From Opeltia flavorubescens (lineage: Eukaryota; Ascomycota; Lecanoromycetes; Teloschistales; Teloschistaceae), in NCBI GenBank assembly GCA_000442125.1, contig KE546970.1:1232667-1296666 (forward strand): a DNA stretch of 64,000 nucleotides, in the 5' to 3' direction. Under the pieces are notes generated by a model. That model was not told where the DNA came from, did no database searches, and was given only the letters and a program-made list of their open reading frames with translations. Of the stretch, positions 1 through 12,059 are shown one piece after another; within the stretch, counting starts at the first letter, position 1, and the number at the start of each line of letters is the position of its first letter. The translations under genes were made by a program, and so were the position numbers.

Positions 1-1880
1 CTCTGATGTCCACGACACCAGAAGATACACCCAGAAAGTCTGAGGACATAGTCCGGCCATCTATTGAGACTACAGATCAACCAATCAAGACAGAACCCCA
101 GGATGACTCTCCATTAGGTATAAGCAAGGACGTACCCGCAAGACCACTTCCTCCGGATACGACAAGCAAAGACAGTTACTCTCCAGGGGACACTTCCCAA
201 TCTTCAGCTTCCGACTCCAAAAGAACAAGTGGCGATGCTCCGTTGCCTCCTGATTTTCTGCCATCGAGGGTTCATCAGCAGACACCTGAACCCGATCCTG
301 TGCCTGAAGAGAAGACAGCTCTACCCCAGGAGGAAGACTCAGATCTGGATGACGAGGGTAGCGGTGTAGACGTTGCACAAGAAATTAGCCCAACAACAGA
401 CCCAACTCGAACACCAAAAATAACCCCAGGAAGCTCGTTTGGTGCCCCTCTCGATAAATCCCCTGATAGTCTATTCTCTTCGAAAGGCCAGCCGCGCCCA
501 CATGGACAACCCAATGCATTATTTGGCGAAATTAAAATGTCATCACATATGCGGTTTCCTCCACCATCGAAAACGCAAGAAAGCCCAAGGTCTCCCAGTC
601 CTATTCGATCACACCTCGCAGTGGAAAATCTGAGGCCTGATAATGCGAGATCTATCAGTGCTCCTAGTGCAAGTGTGAAAAGTCTCTCTGGTCGGAGCTT
701 TGGAGCTCAAGCGAGCAATCCACTTGCTGAGCCTCCACCGTCGATTGAAGAGCTGCAGAGGCGGGAGCAAGAGCGACTACATGCCCAACGAGCAAGACGA
801 GTGCCTGAAGAACCACAGGATCCGACTGACGAACAAGACGATCAGATCGCCGAACTTTTGAGCGCTGAGTTGGAACCGACTACAGGGTTAGCAGAATTCA
901 TTGCGCAAGAAGACTACCATCCGGACGAGAGCAAACCAGGTTTACCAGGTCAAATCGAAAATCTGTACCGTGACATCAACTCCATGATTAATACCATTGG
1001 TCTCAATGCAAGGAACCTGGAAGCTTTCGCTAGAGGTCACTCAGAGCTATTTGACCGAGGCGATAGAACAATCGATGAACTGGAAGAGCCCGGCTGGTGT
1101 CTCGGCGAGGTCGATAAATTAATGAGCATAGAGGACAAAATCTTGGCTCAGGTGGAAAGCAATGCCGTTTCCGATATCAAAACCAAACTTGCAGAATGCG
1201 AAGACCTCAGAAAAGATCTCAAAAGACTCCGAGATCGCCAGCGCGATGTTTCTTCCGTTCTAGCTTCCAGATCGGATCAACGGCAGGCTGATGATCTACG
1301 CTATGCGCAGCTACCAGTTGATCAAGCGCAGAAGCAGAAAGAATTACGAAGCTCCTTCAAGCGAATCCAGGAACTCACTGCCGAGGCGGAGAGAAAAGTC
1401 TTCGAGTTACGCACTGACCTCGCATCCCAAGAGTCGACGAACAACCATAACGGTCGATCGACGACGAAGAAACCGACGGTGGAAGCAGTCGTCAACACGA
1501 TACAGAAAATGACAAGTATGGTCCAGCAGCGCAGCGCCGATATCGATGTCTTGGAGTCTCAGATGCGAAAACTCCGTATCCCAGCCGCAGCGGGGGTGAA
1601 TGGTGGGAGTCGGGAGAATTCGCCATTCGCTGCTTCGAGTACGTTGCTACCGTCCGATGCAGCGGATTCTCTAAGCAGGAGTCTAAGCGGGATGAAGCTT
1701 TCGGTGCATGGGAATGGGATTGGCAGTGTGAACGGAACGCCGCAGAAACAACGGTTGAGGGGTGTTACTCCCGAGCAGGTTTCGAGGTATCAAGCAAAGA
1801 TCAAACGGAGGAAAGAGATCAATGCGCTGGTTAAGCAGGTTTGGAGGAGTGAGAAGCCGGTGGTGAGGGCTCTCGATTAG
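1..1880 (+). CDS. NUP159: Nucleoporin Nup159 (Nup214 homologue), C-terminal part
   Basis: This is the C-terminal part of the cytoplasmic-side nucleoporin Nup159, which docks the mRNA export helicase Dbp5 and pairs with Nup82 and Nsp1. The frame is open to the left edge, so the beta-propeller and most FG repeats lie outside the window; the first ATG at 6 is probably internal. About 625 residues are visible. A Pro/Ser/Thr-rich, acidic, disordered stretch comes first. It is followed by the segment with PGLPGQIENLYRDINSMI and GLNARNLEAF, characteristic of the fungal family, then coiled-coil helices rich in Lys, Arg, Glu and Gln. The end is a short basic tail. No intron is needed in the visible part. 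The assignment rests on recognised family motifs, not on a search. Confidence 0.8.
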   Translation, partial: LMSTTPEDTPRKSEDIVRPSIETTDQPIKTEPQDDSPLGISKDVPARPLPPDTTSKDSYSPGDTSQSSASDSKRTSGDAPLPPDFLPSRVHQQTPEPDPVPEEKTALPQEEDSDLDDEGSGVDVAQEISPTTDPTRTPKITPGSSFGAPLDKSPDSLFSSKGQPRPHGQPNALFGEIKMSSHMRFPPPSKTQESPRSPSPIRSHLAVENLRPDNARSISAPSASVKSLSGRSFGAQASNPLAEPPPSIEELQRREQERLHAQRARRVPEEPQDPTDEQDDQIAELLSAELEPTTGLAEFIAQEDYHPDESKPGLPGQIENLYRDINSMINTIGLNARNLEAFARGHSELFDRGDRTIDELEEPGWCLGEVDKLMSIEDKILAQVESNAVSDIKTKLAECEDLRKDLKRLRDRQRDVSSVLASRSDQRQADDLRYAQLPVDQAQKQKELRSSFKRIQELTAEAERKVFELRTDLASQESTNNHNGRSTTKKPTVEAVVNTIQKMTSMVQQRSADIDVLESQMRKLRIPAAAGVNGGSRENSPFAASSTLLPSDAADSLSRSLSGMKLSVHGNGIGSVNGTPQKQRLRGVTPEQVSRYQAKIKRRKEINALVKQVWRSEKPVVRALD

Positions 1881-2094
1881 TGCGATTGGCGGTCAGATCG
1901 TGGAAAGCATGTTGAGTGGGAGTTGTATGATACCATCGCGCGTTGGAAAATGTCTGGTTACTCCGTAGATCTTGAATGCATAGCGATGGAGCAAACATCG
2001 AAACTTCACAAGATATGAGGATGATTTATTTAGATGGAAGAAAATCGTGATCATTTACATTCATCATCCATCATCCAAGACCTCTGGAATGAAT

Positions 2095-4207
2095 CTAATC
2101 CAAACAATCATCCCTCAACTGAAAAAGTTGTCGGAATAATTCATCGCTTCTCCCTGCATGGCTGATCGCATCATGATACATCGCATTCGTTGCGAAGAAC
2201 TTGCATCCCTTGATCTTCTTGGCCGTTGCCATGGCCAGGTCGAAGGAAACATACATGTCGTCCATGTACGCCGAAGCGTAGACGGGGACAGTGTTGTTTG
2301 CAAGTTGGTTTTCGTCGTAGAGGGCGGGCCAGTCTGTCATTTGGGCTAGGAGTTTGGCGGTAGAGGCGAGTGGTTTGAGTTCGGAGTAGGTGGTGAACAT
2401 TGAGGGATAGATCTAAGGACAGTAAGGGCATTATATGATATTTGGCTGATTTACCGTAGGGGTGATTTCCTCCGTTTTTCTACGAGAATCGGGATAGGTT
2501 AAAGGAATGATAAAGGTGACTGACCATTTCTCCGGTAAAGTATATGGGTTCGTCGTTGCTTGTTGAAAGGTTCATGAAGTCAGGGTGATCTTTCATTACA
2601 CGGTCTGCGGACCAATTTGAAACGTTGTCACTAATCGTAACGACAGTATCTCATCAGCGCCAATGTCTGCGAGAAGAACATATGGTCTCGTCCTCACCCT
2701 TGAAGGTAGATAAGCTCATGGACCAAAGCGTACAGCGGTAGCTCGTCGAATGGCAGCAGTCCTTCGAATTGGCTTAAAGTTGGTCGGGTGAAATATCCAA
2801 AATTGTTGAGGTCGCTCGTCATGCGGAGAATGATGTCTGTCTTCTCTGTTAGCGAAGATGGGAGTCGAAATTTGAAGAGGACAAGGTCACTTACCGTGGA
2901 TGACATCGACGTGTCCTAACAGATATCCATTCTATATTATTATGCCGACATCTGGAGGATTAGAGCCGCTCGTACCGTGAAATCCAAAGTGTATCCCTAG
3001 CTGTCGAAATCGAGGTATCGATAGCGTACCGCCAGAAGGTAATTCAACAGCCTCTGTCTCGAGATAGTGAATAATGTCCTTGACGCGCTGGACATCTTCT
3101 CCATATTTGCCGTAGTATGCTCGATTCCTTTCAGCCACCTTAGCTGTACAAGATGCCGTGAGCTGTGGAAAGAAATATACGATATGGAAGATTCAACATA
3201 CAATAGAGACTCTGATAGACTGGGTCTGGTTGGTTCACTAGAGGAGCCAGACCAGCGCATATGTAGGCTTTTCAGGAAGGGTGTCAGAGCCAATATTTAT
3301 TAGGTCGAATAAACGAGAACGATACCTTCTTGGAGCCCCTCAGGGCTTCAGGGGATCAGCATCTTATCGTATGAATTGAAAGAAAGAGTCCCACTAAGCC
3401 GAAAGGTAGGTGACACAGCAAAACCCTCCGAAGCTCTGCCCTATGATTGACCACTTCTTCTTTTCGTCTGGATAATCTGCGGTAAGGACCTTCCTGATAG
3501 ATTCGCAGTCCTCGACTGGTTCCCAAACTTAAGTAGAGGCGCACTGTAGAGAGATATGCTGTAATGGCTCACCAATGCTATCGGCACGAAAATGTCTCAG
3601 ATAATCTGCCTGCTCTTCTGGTCCACCCTGTTTGGCGAGCGTTTGAGCTGTTACGGTACTGCTCAAGCCGGTGCCTGGTCATTGATTAATTCCGCCAGCT
3701 GAAAATTAGACACTACAGGAGAAGATTCTTGCACCTCTTTGGTCAAGAAAGAGGATCTGATAGCCTTTCTTCAGAGCTCGTTCTGTCCAGCCATAATTCT
3801 GCGGTGGTTTGCAGCCCATGCCAGGTCCACCTACGACGTAGTAGTTTCAAGTAGCTTTCCATTGAGATTTATGAAGTACCTTGCAAGTAGAGCACTTGCA
3901 AGAACAATTCAGTATGAATGCATTACAGTAACAAGTTCAGCCTCTGAGCGGACGTACACCAAGGTAGCTGCTTTCCATCTGCTCTGCTACCATCGACAGG
4001 CTTCTCGAAGCGCTCGATACTTCTTGCGAACAGTTTGAGGTTACCATGTTGCGGACTTGCGTGATCCAAGGGAACTTCGAAGAAATATTCCGAGGTAAGA
4101 AGTTTACCTAGGATTGATATGAATTATACTCAATGAATAACTCGGAAATTGGACGATATACCGGGAACTTGATGAGTCCGCTTGTCAAGAAGCCTCGCGG
4201 TAGACAT
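2095..4207 (-). CDS. Proline iminopeptidase (alpha/beta hydrolase, S33)
   Basis: The enzyme removes N-terminal proline from peptides. The gene has about eight short introns. The protein starts MSTARLLDKRTHQVPG (ATG at 4207) and continues with YFFEVPLDHASPQHGN and LFARSIERFEKP. It then has the oxyanion motif LYLQGGPGMG, a DQRGTG segment, and the nucleophile elbow GQSFGGF with catalytic Ser. The cap-domain text AYICAGLAPLVNQPDPVY and FGYFTRPTLSQFE follows. The last exon (2095-2412) carries MDDMYVSFDLA and the terminal His-bearing NAMYHDAI. One exon is only 15 nt (3880-3894) and supplies the residues before GGPG. Every junction I worked through joins in phase on a GT donor and AG acceptor. An in-frame upstream Met exists, but 4207 fits the family N-terminus better. 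It diverges from the dehydrogenase gene at 4933. Confidence 0.85.
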
Positions 4208-4932
4208 ATTATTGATTTCAATGATATGGGAAAACCAATGGATTTTACCTTGGCTAAATTGGGTAATCGAGCTACAGTATATTTGTACCTGTAGGACCCC
4301 TTTTATACCGGAGTTGTCTAGTAATGTACGCCCCTGGAAGGTGCGCCCCGGACGTATGGCCGATTGCTGTATGTCTGGGTGGGGTCGCCACGTCAATGGA
4401 CCTCGATTTATGAGCGTTCAGACGATGGCCCCAGATGTCGCTACCCTAGATTTATCTGTAAGAGGCGCAGCATGTGAATCGTACGCTGGCGAATGCCAAA
4501 GAGCGTTATCAGGGAGTAAATGCATGATTTCTTTCTTCCATAGGTTCGCCTACATGGGGTTCCCAATCATCTGAGCTTTTCGTCCTTAAGCATAGATTCC
4601 CAACATCTCAAGCATTATCGTTCCCAAAGGTGACCATTGTTGTTTCCTCTGATACTCGAATGTCTTCTTCATGCTTGAAGTGGATCATGAATGCACATCG
4701 TATCATCCCTGTCAGGAATACTTTATTCCGACCATGCTGGCCAGCGGGAGTCCGATGGATTTGTGGGACACCAAGGTTTTCTACACCAGCAGAGCAACAT
4801 CCTGCTGTAGGTGCTTGATTCAATCGAGATCATATCAATCCATTGATTTGGATTAAGGGCCCAAGGGCACCTGGTCTTACGCCGCATGAAGCAAGAAAGA
4901 CAGTAGCATTTGACACGAATGCATCGAAGAAA
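4208..4932. promoter_or_regulatory. Divergent intergenic region, iminopeptidase/SDR
   Basis: This stretch of about 725 bp separates two divergently transcribed genes and must hold both promoters. Short open frames on both strands lack recognisable domains or introns, so I do not call genes. No clear TATA or CCAAT cluster was identified. Confidence 0.4.
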
Positions 4933-6170
4933 ATGACACCAACAATGAAATCATTCACCCTCGAGAAGAAGGTCGCGGTAATCACAGGGTAGGTCTACTA
5001 AGTGTTTGAATGACTACAGCCATTATGCTTAATATATCCCCATCTCGATGTTTCAATCTATCTCGCGATGACGCCCATTTGCTCCAAAACATTTGGAAAC
5101 AATCCATTACCAAGAATTTTCATGTTCTACATCTAACGAGAGATCATCACTAATACCATCTTCAAGCGGTGCCCGAGGCTTGGGCTGGAATATGGCCCAA
5201 GCCCTGGCTGAAGCTGGCACAAAAGCTATCGCCCTCCTTGACGTGAAAGAAAACCTTGGGAGAACCGCAGCTTCAGAACTCAGCTCCAGCGCCGGCATCC
5301 CCGTCAAGTACTACAAGGCCGATGTACGAGACGCAGAAGCCAACAATTTGGTCATAGAAAGAGTAGTCTCAGATCTAGGCTCCGTTGATATACTCATTAA
5401 TTCCGCCGGAATCGTAAAGTATGTGTTCTTCTTTTGTTGTAGGATGAAATCAAGAATGAAGAGAAGAATACCCACCGTCGAAACGTGAGATTAAGAAATG
5501 AATTATTGACGCAAAACGGGAATGACTTAGCTCGAATATCAAAGCCGAAGACTATGACCCAGAGATGTTCCGTAGACTCATGGACATCAACCTGACTGGC
5601 TCCTTCCTCGTTTCCCAATCCTGCGCTCGACACATGATTAAACGGAAGGTGGGAGGTTCTATGATCTTCATCTCCTCCATCGCCGGCGCTCGCGTCCTAC
5701 ACCCGCAGCAGCAGTGCGCGTACAACGCTTCCAAAGCTGCCGTCGTGCAGCTCGCCAGGTCTTTGGCAGCCGAGTGGGCGCAGCATGGGATTCGAGTCAA
5801 TACGATTAGCCCTGGGTATATGGATACTCAGTTGAACGAGGATGCGATGTGAGTAATGATACAGTAGAATTTGCCTTTTTTATTTTGTCGGTGGGATGCA
5901 CTATCTTTCTCTTATCCCTCTGACGTTAGATCCTTTGTTTGTAGGCTACAGCAGCAGATGGGATATTGGAAGACCATTACGCCCATGGGACGGGTCGGCA
6001 AAGCAGATGAGTTGAACGGGCTTGCCGTCTTCCTGAGTAGTGACGCAGCGAGATTCGTGACTGGTAGCAACGTCTTCTGCGATGTAAGTCGTCACATTCG
6101 TCTTCAAAAATTTCCGCAAGAAAAAGGGTGCTGATTGATATTGATGAAGGGTGGTTATCATGTGTATTAG
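4933..6170 (+). CDS. Short-chain dehydrogenase/reductase (arabinitol/sorbose type)
   Basis: Five exons (4933-4988, 5167-5418, 5531-5848, 5945-6083, 6150-6170) sum to 786 nt and give 261 residues, the usual length of a classical SDR. The motifs are in order: the nucleotide-binding TGGARGLG made across the first intron, the structural NSAG, the catalytic Ser in SSIAG, YNASK with catalytic Tyr and Lys, and ISPGYMDT after it. It should be a soluble NAD(P)H-dependent oxidoreductase. The SPGYMDT signature and size recall the D-arabinitol dehydrogenase, L-xylulose reductase and sorbose reductase group, but the substrate cannot be read from sequence. The last exon is only 21 nt and encodes GGYHVY and the stop. 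An upstream ATG at 4918 runs into a stop, so 4933 is chosen. Confidence 0.85.
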
Positions 6171-6391
6171 ATCACGCATCAAGTCGCAACCAGCAAGACC
6201 GACAGCAATTCAAACTTGAGGATGACTAAAGTGGAGGAATTGATAGCATCTGTAAGCAATACCCAGCACAAGGATACCCTAAGCTTAATCCGGCATACAT
6301 GAGGGAATGCAATGACAGTAGCAGCCCACATTCCAGACTACCCAACCCCCCCTATTAATCCAGAAATCCCAACTTTCCCTGACTCTCAATA

Positions 6392-7415
6392 CTACTGCTC
6401 CTTCTTTACACCGTCGCACATGACTTGGTTGCTATGCTCATGGTACAGTCGGCATCTGTCGTTGTCGTTTCTCCACGGTGCTCTTCCCTTGGCATTGATA
6501 TCCATGCGTTTTATTCTGCCGACCAGTAGTCTTAGGAAAGTCTCGTCCCTGCATTCATAAGCTTTTGTTAGCAAATGGCCCCAGTACTCGCGCAAGAAGA
6601 TGTATGGCAGAGCTTGAAAGGAGATTGGGAACGTAAAGAAAGACTAACCAACTATCCTCATGCCCCTCTACCAAGTGATCCGTCTTCTTCCACGCAAATA
6701 AATCCACCACCAATCCCCTCAACCCCGCCCCCTCCCTAACCCCTTCCTCCCCAAACACTGTCCGGGTATCATCGGGCGTAGGCACACTATTACTCTTATC
6801 CGCAACCTTGGCCATCATATCCACAATCGCATTCTTGCACCCCTCAACCTGCAACTCGTCCGCGAGCAGCCACAGCCGAATAAGCCGAAAATAGGCCGGG
6901 TGCGTGCAGTCGAGCTCTTCGTGGTCCAGCGTGTGGGTGTAGACCCACTGGACGAGGTATTCAAAGTCGATGGGCCGGGCGAAGGGGAGGGAGAGGGTGT
7001 TGGAGGCCGATTCGCGGAAGTTGTAGGAGGGGTTGAGGGCGGCGGCGAAGAAGGGGGAGGCTTCGCAGAAGCGTTCGCGGTGCACGAGAAAGCGTTCTTC
7101 CGTCGGGCCGACATTGACGGTCATGATGGTTTTGAAGAGAGAGCGGGTAGGTGACGGGGAGCCGCGGTTGTAGGAGCAAGGGTAGGAGTTTTCCGTAATG
7201 GTGAGGGCATTGCTGGTAGAGATGTTTTTGTCATTGTCACGGGTGATGCCCGGCATCGCATGAGATGTTTTAGTAGTAGATAGATGATGGGTGGAGGTAG
7301 AGCTAGAGCTGGAGAAACGGATGTGATTCGCCGTTGTGGATGATGGTCTTCGGAAGGTACGATGGGGAGGAGTATGATGGATGACCTGCAAATTATTACG
7401 AGAATTTATAGTCAT
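6392..7415 (-). CDS. BTB/POZ-domain protein
   Basis: Two exons (6649-7415 and 6392-6548; 98-nt intron with GTTAGT donor, GCTAAC branch and TGCAG acceptor) give 307 residues. The middle reads as a fungal BTB domain: MTVNVGPTEERFLVHRERF, then SPFFAAALNPSYNF, then DFEYLVQWVYT and LLADELQVEGCKNAIVDMM. The C-terminal exon carries WRNDNDRCRLYHEH, like the WDRCxYHEH ending seen in many stand-alone fungal BTB proteins. Such proteins are thought to be protein-protein adaptors, some for Cul3 ligases; no partner can be inferred here. The first 90 residues are Ser/Thr/His-rich and probably disordered. The true start may be the ATG at 7415 or the internal Met near 7252. Confidence 0.75.
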
Positions 7416-7895
7416 GATTCTGTTGGTCGTTCACACATCACACATCGTATGATGACTCTAGAAAATGCCGCGGTAACAACTCATGGATCTGACAAAGGGA
7501 ACGGTGAATTATATGCAAACCCGTGACTTACAAATTTGAGCTATGTTATGAACAAAGAAACGAACGCATCAAGAAAAGGTTGACTCGTCTTACAATCATT
7601 CACACCGCATTTGAAACTGTTTGTTGGGTATGGTTAAGCGCATCATAGACAATTGCCGGTTTTAGACATAATTCCAACGGAAGAAGTACGATATCGGGTA
7701 GTCAGGGAATGCACATTCGGGCAATCAGAGATTCTAAACAGATCAGGGTAGATATTAAAATGTGCAGAACTTGATTTTGTACCGGAGCACTGGTAGGATT
7801 GAGACAAATAGTCCATTTGCAATTGAAGCTTAAAAGTACATTGGTTAGTTATCCATAAGAGGACAATATGATTTACTGCATACTGCAGTGTATAG
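7416..7895. other. Intergenic, no gene seen
   Basis: About 480 bp lies between the BTB gene (its 5' side) and the stop of the KH gene; both are on the minus strand. It should contain the KH 3' UTR and the BTB promoter. No coding frame, tRNA or repeat was recognised. Confidence 0.5.
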
Positions 7896-9477
7896 CTAGA
7901 TCCGGTGCTTCTCGCTTTCTATTGCTTTGTCAGCAAAACACATTCCAGATTCCATGGGAGAAAATCACGTACCAAGTCTTGAATAAAGCATGTAGAGTGC
8001 CATTTGATTACACTCTGAAGTGCCGGTAATGGTCACGAGTCGCTCGTTGCTGTTATCCTGCGGCTCATTGATCTTTATGACACTTCCACTGAGTTGTCTA
8101 ATCTCATTGATCTTCGCACCTCCTTTTCCGATTATCGCACCAACCATGTCATTGGGGATGAAAATCTGCTGCGTCAGAGGCTGGCCAGGGACCATTCCTT
8201 GGATAGGCTGGGCAGGTGGGCCAGCATGACTATGTGGCGCAGGTTGTCCACCATGCGGTAGCGGCTGATGAGGCCCAGCTCCAGCATATCCATGCTGGGG
8301 CGAGTTTGCGTAGTGAACAGGCGCTTGCGGTTGTTGTTGCGGCGGTTGGCCATGGAGATATGGTACACCGTAGGGGTTTGCTGGTGTGCGTTGTGGCTGA
8401 TTGTTGTGTCGCCGAAAGTTGTCAGGGTGCCCGTATTGACCGCCAGCAGGTTGCGGCACATACGGAACAACTTGCATCCCTCCAGGTACAACACCCGCTG
8501 GGCCGCCGCTACGTGTGGCGTATGCAGAAGCTGCAGGTCCACCGAATCTCTCCGTCAGCTGCTCCACGAGAGTTTGGCCCACATAGTACGTGGCAATATG
8601 GACCGCGTCCGCAACACCTAGAACCACCAGAGATCGTTCAGTCGAGAGCGGGAGGCATGAATCGGACGCATTCAGTCGAGCTCCTGAAGCTTCTTGAATC
8701 TCGCGAATACGAACACCTGACTTGCCAATAATCGAACCAATCAGGATATGTGGAATTAGAAGACGTAGCGGATATGTCTTAGACTGAGACGTCGACGGTG
8801 CCTCAAGCGGTTCGTTATTTAAAGTTCGTATGATAAGCCCGAAAGCCTGTGATGGTCAGCTACATTAGGATGAAGGATTCGGGAGCCGCTGTTACCTTCG
8901 CAGCTGCGTCAACCAGCCCGCTGACGGTGAGAACACGCTCTACAGCGCCACGAGAGTAGTCGCTGACAGTGCACTTGGCACCAGAATGGCGACGAATCTG
9001 AGAAACGTTCTCTCCGCCTTTGCCAATGACGGTAGCAGCTTCAGCGCTGGAGATGACCGCTCGGATGTGAAGCCAGCCTGTCTCGTCTTGGTGGCCTTGG
9101 TGCTGAGATGGTCCGTGAGAGGTAGCACGATCATATTGTCCACTCGTCGACTGGATAGGTTGAGTCTCAAGCATCGGATTGGTGGCTGCGAATGCTCCGT
9201 TTGGTGCATCGGGAACCACGGTGTCGCCCTGAGGATCTTGTTGCCCATTTTCTGTAGGGGCTTCGGCTTTCTCCTGGGGGCCAACAGTGTCTGGAGATTG
9301 CGGTTGAGACACAGGCTCCGGCTTGGCATCTTCATCTCCAGTCTCGGTCGTTGATGGAAGCTTATCTAGCGCGGGACGTTTCGCGTCCGGCTGATCACTC
9401 GGTCCTGACGGAGAGGATTCATCTTCGAGGGGTCGCTTTGCGGAGGCTGTTGCAAGGGCTGAAGGAGAAGCAGACAT
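7896..9477 (-). CDS. Triple-KH RNA-binding protein (PCBP/Rnc1/Pbp2 type)
   Basis: Three exons (8896-9477, 7973-8846, 7896-7924) give 494 residues. Three KH domains each show the GxxG RNA-contact loop: VIGKGGENV, IIGKSGVRI and IIGKGGAKI. An acidic, disordered N-terminal region of about 130 residues precedes KH1, and a Pro/Gln/His-rich linker separates KH2 from KH3. The layout matches the poly(C)-binding family, including S. pombe Rnc1 and S. cerevisiae Pbp2, which bind mRNA and affect stability or localisation. A short last exon adds AIESEKHRI after KH3. That three-domain order is clear; the exact orthologue is not. Confidence 0.88.
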
Positions 9478-10305
9478 AATGGTCAGATATCAGTTTTCCT
9501 TCGACAAATTGGGGTTGGATGTTTTGTGATCAAGGATTGAATTTTGTATAATATCTTGTTATTTTCGCCTATATACACCAGGGGGTTTCCAAGGAAAACT
9601 TGCTGGTGCTGGTGCTGTGATGGGTATATGGTGAACGGAAATGTGGTGGTGCTTTTCTTGTCAAGGATGGGAAGGAGTTCGGGATAAGTAATATTTGGGG
9701 TAGATGGTGGAAGTTGGACTGGAGTGGACAACAGGCTGTGCTCGAAAACCTAAGGTGCAGATACAGACAGGTGCATAGGTGAGGTACAGCGCTGACTGCA
9801 GACGGGTTGATACTGGAAGGAGTTGTGAAAGCGGTGATATGTTCGTGACTGTGAGGGAGTAAAACGCCAAGGGGACTCGCGTCAACAGCGTGGAAGACCT
9901 TCAGACGGATGCTCAGCTCGCAACGACCTACAGTCTTATCCCCACGACTATTCTGCCTAAGCTCCTTGCTGAAGCAGAATCAGGCCACTTGACCTTCCTG
10001 ATACGATTTCCGAAAACTCGACGGAAAGGTAAAGATTGGAGAGTAAGAAGTGAGTGGTGGAAGTAAGGTAGCAAATTGAGGTTTGACGAAGGTTAAACCT
10101 TGAACCAAACGCTAAGCCTTACCCGTCTTGGCTGCAGTAATTTCGTCAATCTTGCGTGCACTTCTCCTAAGCTCACATATGCATTGGCAACTCATGATCG
10201 ATGGAATGGAGACCTCGTTGGCCGAATTGCATTGTGCTAAAGCATTTCAGAGTCAATCAAGACAATATACCTCCCATGGCGGTAGATGAAAAGGAGCGCG
10301 GTTAT
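9478..10305. other. KH gene 5' region and P450 3' region
   Basis: About 830 bp. The first 400 bp next to the KH start probably hold its 5' leader and promoter. The rest lies beyond the stop of the P450 gene. Short minus-strand frames near 9.5-9.9 kb have no recognisable domain and could be upstream leader frames. No RNA gene was seen. Confidence 0.4.
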
Positions 10306-12059
10306 CTATGATGGCCGTCGTTCCTTCAGGTTGACTATCAGAGGCTTTTTGCTCCACGTGAACCACGCCTTTTGATCCGGCCAATCTTTGTCTGTCTCGT
10401 CAGACAAAGTTATGTCAAATTCCCATAGGATACGCGTCAGAACCAGCGCTATCTCGGCATTCGCGAGGCTATTGCACACGAGAACGTCAGCAATGGTGGA
10501 ATTGGAAGTGGGGAAATAACTTACTTTTTGCCGATACAGTTCCGAGCACCCATAGAGAACGGTTGCACTGCATCCAGCTTATCGTCTGCATACTGAGGGT
10601 CACGAAGCCATCGAGACGGCGCGAAGGTAAATGGCGATGAGAAGTTGTGGTGCGAGAGGTTTGTAGCGTATTGGTTGATCTGAACACCAGTCTAGACTCA
10701 AGCGTCAGTAGCTTAATTGATCGGTAATCTACAAGTTCGATGAAGGGATTTATGAAGTGAGAAGTGGGAGATATCGAATGTTGTGTGCAATGGCAGAAAG
10801 GGTTCTACGATAAGAAGTACCTTGGGTGGAACCCAGTGTCCACTAACGAAGTCACCGTTCGGAGGAGCAACGCGAGGTTGACCAGCTAGAGCTGGAGGGT
10901 ACATCCGAAAGCTTTCTTGAATAACAGCATGCAAGAAATCCAGGTGATCAGTATTTTTCAACTGGATATCCTCCGCTTGAGAGAATCTGGACCTAATCTC
11001 GTTTTGAAGTTTGTCAAGGTAGATCGGATTATGCAAAAGCGACCATATGGCCCCACAGAGCAGCGTAGCGGTCGTTTCGCTGCCAGCAACGATGAAGGCA
11101 CCAGAATTGACCTGGATTTCTTCCTTGCTCATACCACCTTTGGTCCCGTCGTGGCGAGTGATATAAGATATGAAATCCGGTCGCGACGTCGACTTTTCCA
11201 AGCGACGATTGACCTTCTCTTTAGCCATGGTATCGTGATCGACACGGGATTGTACGATCTCTTTGGGTATGAGCATAGCCGAGAGCTTGTCCAAAGGCGG
11301 GAATCGCATGGTGACACTCGTCAAAACAAGTTCTTTCAGGTTATTCATCAATATTGTGACCCAGGGCCGATAGGTTGAATCTTTCAGACAATTGAAAGTT
11401 TCGCCGAACGCAAGATCGCCGACAACATCAAAGGTTGTCCAGTTAAACCAGTCGGCCAGGTTGATTTTATCATCAGGATTCTTGCACTGCTTCTTCAGAC
11501 CATCGATGAGGGCATTGACGTAAACTTGAATGAGAGGTTCCTGCTCCCTCAAGGCCTTATCTGAGAAAGCATGACTCAGTAGCCTTCTCATGCGGCTGTG
11601 ATCCGCATCGTTGGCGGTAACGATGTTTTGAATACCACCGAAAACAAGGTGGTCTTTGGCGAAAGGGTTGATACCTCCCTGACGGCTTGCGTACATATCT
11701 TTCCATGCCGATGGGGAAATGAAAGAAAGCTCGGTAGGTGAAATCCGGATAACATCGCTGCCATATTCTTCGTGCAGGTTGAGTAGCCAATGTGACAAGG
11801 TGCCGTACCAAGTGTTATACGCTATGGGGATATTCGTAGCGGCCGCCAATCGAGGTCCTGGATACTTGGAGAGGGGATGGAGGTAGATGCTGTAGATTGC
11901 TTTGAGGATGCAATATACTACCAGCTGTATGGTATGAGGTTCAATCTAGCCAAGCAGATATTCCGCGTTCTGTAATTGGAAACTCACCAGAGAAGTCAAT
12001 AAAAAGAATACATTAAGAATGTTGCTTTGTGTCAGATGTTGCACTTCTGAGAAAACCAT
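10306..12059 (-). CDS. Cytochrome P450 monooxygenase (CYP65-like)
   Basis: Four exons (11988-12059, 10821-11924, 10525-10691, 10468 down to 10306) give 501 residues, normal for a microsomal fungal P450. The N-terminus is hydrophobic (NVFFLLTSLLVVYCIL) and serves as the ER anchor, followed by the hinge YPGPR. The I-helix oxygen-binding motif is AGSETT, the K-helix ExxR is ESFRMYPP, and the heme loop is FSMGARNCIGKN with Cys444 as axial ligand. All catalytic landmarks are intact. The text FAKDHLVFGG followed by HSRMRRLLSHAFS resembles the trichothecene-hydroxylase-like CYP65 group, but family assignment needs a search. The substrate is unknown. It diverges from the small gene at 12644, and a Zn2Cys6 regulator lies 1.5 kb further on. 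Confidence 0.92.
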
